Assembly (NCBI GenBank): GCA_012522555.1
Contig: JAAYKG010000051.1
Span: forward strand, 1 to 47,226
Reading direction: 5' to 3'
Origin: Armatimonadota bacterium
GTDB taxonomy: Bacteria > Armatimonadota > UBA5829
DNA: 47,226 nucleotides
In this document: positions 45,771-47,226 of the stretch, in pieces
How the letters are laid out: every line of letters begins with the position of its first letter
Numbering within the stretch: the first letter of the stretch is position 1
The notes under the pieces: generated by a model
What the model saw: the letters and a program-made list of their open reading frames with translations, nothing else
Told to the model about the DNA's origin: nothing
The model's database searches: none
Translations under genes and position numbers: made by a program

Positions 45771-47003
45771 TTAAAACACTCGCAATTTGGCGAATTTTAG
45801 CTTGCCAACCCGAAGCACCTGACCGTCTGTCGGGGTTATCTCTCCCATCACATCCGTCAACTTTTCGCTGTCGATGGAGACCGCGCCGGATTGGATCAGC
45901 CGCCGTGCCTCGCTGCTCGACGAGGCCATTCCCGCTGCAGAGATGAGTTTAACCAGCCGAATCGAGCCGTCTGTGAGGTTGGTTTGGTCAAGCACAATCT
46001 CCGGCATGTCCTTTGGAATCTCTCTGGAACTGAAGATGCGCTCGAACTCGGCCTGAGCTGCCGATCCCGCTTCGTCTGAATGGTATATGGTTACAATCTC
46101 CCGCGCCAGACGCTTTTTGGCATCCATCGGGTGCATATCTCCGGAGGCCAGCTCCGATTTAATGGTTTCGATTTCGTCTATCGGCACATCCGTGCAAAGT
46201 GTGTAGTATTCTCCCATCACATCATCAGGGATAGACATAATTTTACCGAACATGTCGTTAGGCTCGTCGGTTACTGCAACGTAGTTTCCAAGCGACTTGC
46301 TCATCTTCTGAACGCCGTCCAAGCCGGGCAGTATCGGCAAGAACAACCCTACCTGCGCTTCCATCCCGTTTGCTTCTTGCAAATCGCGTCCCATCAAAAT
46401 ATTGAAGCGCTGGTCGCTGCCGCCGACTTCCACATCCGCTCGAACTTCGACGGAATCAAGCGCCTGAGCGATGGGATACAAAAGCTCATGCAATCCAACA
46501 GGGCGGCCTTCGGCCAACCTGTTCTGGAAATCATCGCGCTCCAATATTCTCGCCACCGTCACCCGCGAGGTCTCCCTTACAACATCAGCAAAACTCATCT
46601 TGCCAAGCCAATCGCCGTTGAAAGTGACGGTGGTCTTGGATTTATCGAGAATCAACCAAAACTGAGAGGCGAAAGTCTCAGCGTTGGCCTTGATTTGTTC
46701 CGCTGAAAGCATGGGACGGGTTTCGGATTTTCCGGATGGGTCGCCGATTGAAGCGGTGAAATCGCCGACTATCAAGACAACGTGATGCCCAAGGTCCTGA
46801 AACTGGCGCATCTTCCGAAGCACCACCGCGAAACCAATATGAATATCCGACGCCGTGGGATCAATGCCGAGCTTTATTCTCAGCGGCTGCCCTGTTTGGT
46901 GGGACTTTTTTAGCTTTGCGAGCAGCTCTTCCTCTGGGACTATATCCGGCACGCCGCGTTTTATAATTTCAAATTGTTCTTCAACTGTCACTGGTCGCTC
47001 CAA
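45771..47003 (-). CDS. tyrS: Tyrosyl-tRNA synthetase
   Basis: IKLGIDPTASDIHIGFAVVLRKMRQFQDLGHHVVLIVGDFTASIGDPSGKSETR; VQKMSKSLGNYVAV; C-terminal S4 domain. Confidence 0.96.
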   Translation of the reverse strand: MERPVTVEEQFEIIKRGVPDIVPEEELLAKLKKSHQTGQPLRIKLGIDPTASDIHIGFAVVLRKMRQFQDLGHHVVLIVGDFTASIGDPSGKSETRPMLSAEQIKANAETFASQFWLILDKSKTTVTFNGDWLGKMSFADVVRETSRVTVARILERDDFQNRLAEGRPVGLHELLYPIAQALDSVEVRADVEVGGSDQRFNILMGRDLQEANGMEAQVGLFLPILPGLDGVQKMSKSLGNYVAVTDEPNDMFGKIMSIPDDVMGEYYTLCTDVPIDEIETIKSELASGDMHPMDAKKRLAREIVTIYHSDEAGSAAQAEFERIFSSREIPKDMPEIVLDQTNLTDGSIRLVKLISAAGMASSSSEARRLIQSGAVSIDSEKLTDVMGEITPTDGQVLRVGKLKFAKLRVF

Positions 47004-47062
47004 TGTCTTGTTTGCTTATTAAGGACGGGTTCATAGTAGCATGCACAGCGGCGGACGGTCAA

Positions 47063-47226
47063 TTAAGGATTGGATTCAGCTTGCAGTGATGTCGCGGTGG
47101 AGTCTGATTTTTCCAATTCGTTAGTGATTGTTGTAGTTGGATAATAATGGGCCAGAATCTGTTCGCACGTATAGTTAAACGGCGGTCTTGCCAATGCTCC
47201 CGCGCCGATTTGACACATGCCTACAC
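47063..47226 (-). CDS. SpoIID-like protein, C-terminal end (truncated by window edge)
   Basis: Minus-strand frame VGMCQIGAGALARPPFNYTCEQILAHYYPTTTITNELEKSDSTATSLQAESNP*, matching the SpoIID GxGMSQxGAxxMAxxGxxYxxILxHYY signature. Confidence 0.75.
   Translation of the reverse strand, partial: VGMCQIGAGALARPPFNYTCEQILAHYYPTTTITNELEKSDSTATSLQAESNP

Noticed and set aside
47004-47062. Possible T-box leader before tyrS
   Set aside because: Only about 60 bp separate tyrS from the upstream gene; too short for a T-box and no specifier or T-box sequence seen.

Overview
The window is protein-dense and bacterial, with one tRNA and no rRNA, CRISPR array or transposase that I could see. Left edge (1-4600): a partial PilZ-domain CDS, a DUF1848-type protein, an RNase Z/metallo-beta-lactamase-like protein, and mreB-mreC-mreD. 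Centre (4637-27451): one long flagellar operon (flgB flgC fliE fliF fliG fliH fliI fliJ, lytic transglycosylase, fliK-like, flgD, TIGR02530-like, flgE, flbD, motA, motB, fliL, fliN, fliO, fliP, fliQ, fliR, flhB, flhA, flhF, flhG-like, small membrane protein, fliA, two small ORFs). A textbook sigma-54 -24/-12 element precedes it and a hairpin/T-tract terminator ends it. Right part (27476-45388): an accessory carbohydrate/secreted-protein region with a GH106-like protein, a stand-alone SecD-P1-like lipoprotein, a PHP-domain protein, a DUF6807/PmoA-like protein, nitroreductase, GH78-like, YtxH, a sugar isomerase/epimerase-like TIM barrel, OB-fold-GH3, a GH2-like protein and an ABC-2 exporter. Right edge: a TIGR03790-like gene fragment, an initiator tRNA-Met, tyrS, and the C-terminus of a SpoIID-like protein. 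Most interesting points: (1) the flagellar switch looks remodelled: no fliM between fliL and fliN, a FliG missing internal segments and with the FliM-binding EHPQ motif replaced, and a short FliN carrying a FliM/FliY-like N-terminal peptide; (2) three neighbouring glycosidase-like proteins each appear to lack canonical catalytic residues or segments; (3) structured intercistronic RNAs flank flgE and precede flhA; (4) gene fragments (Mut7-C, TIGR03790) that the ORF track hides. All family calls come from reading motifs by eye; no database search was run.
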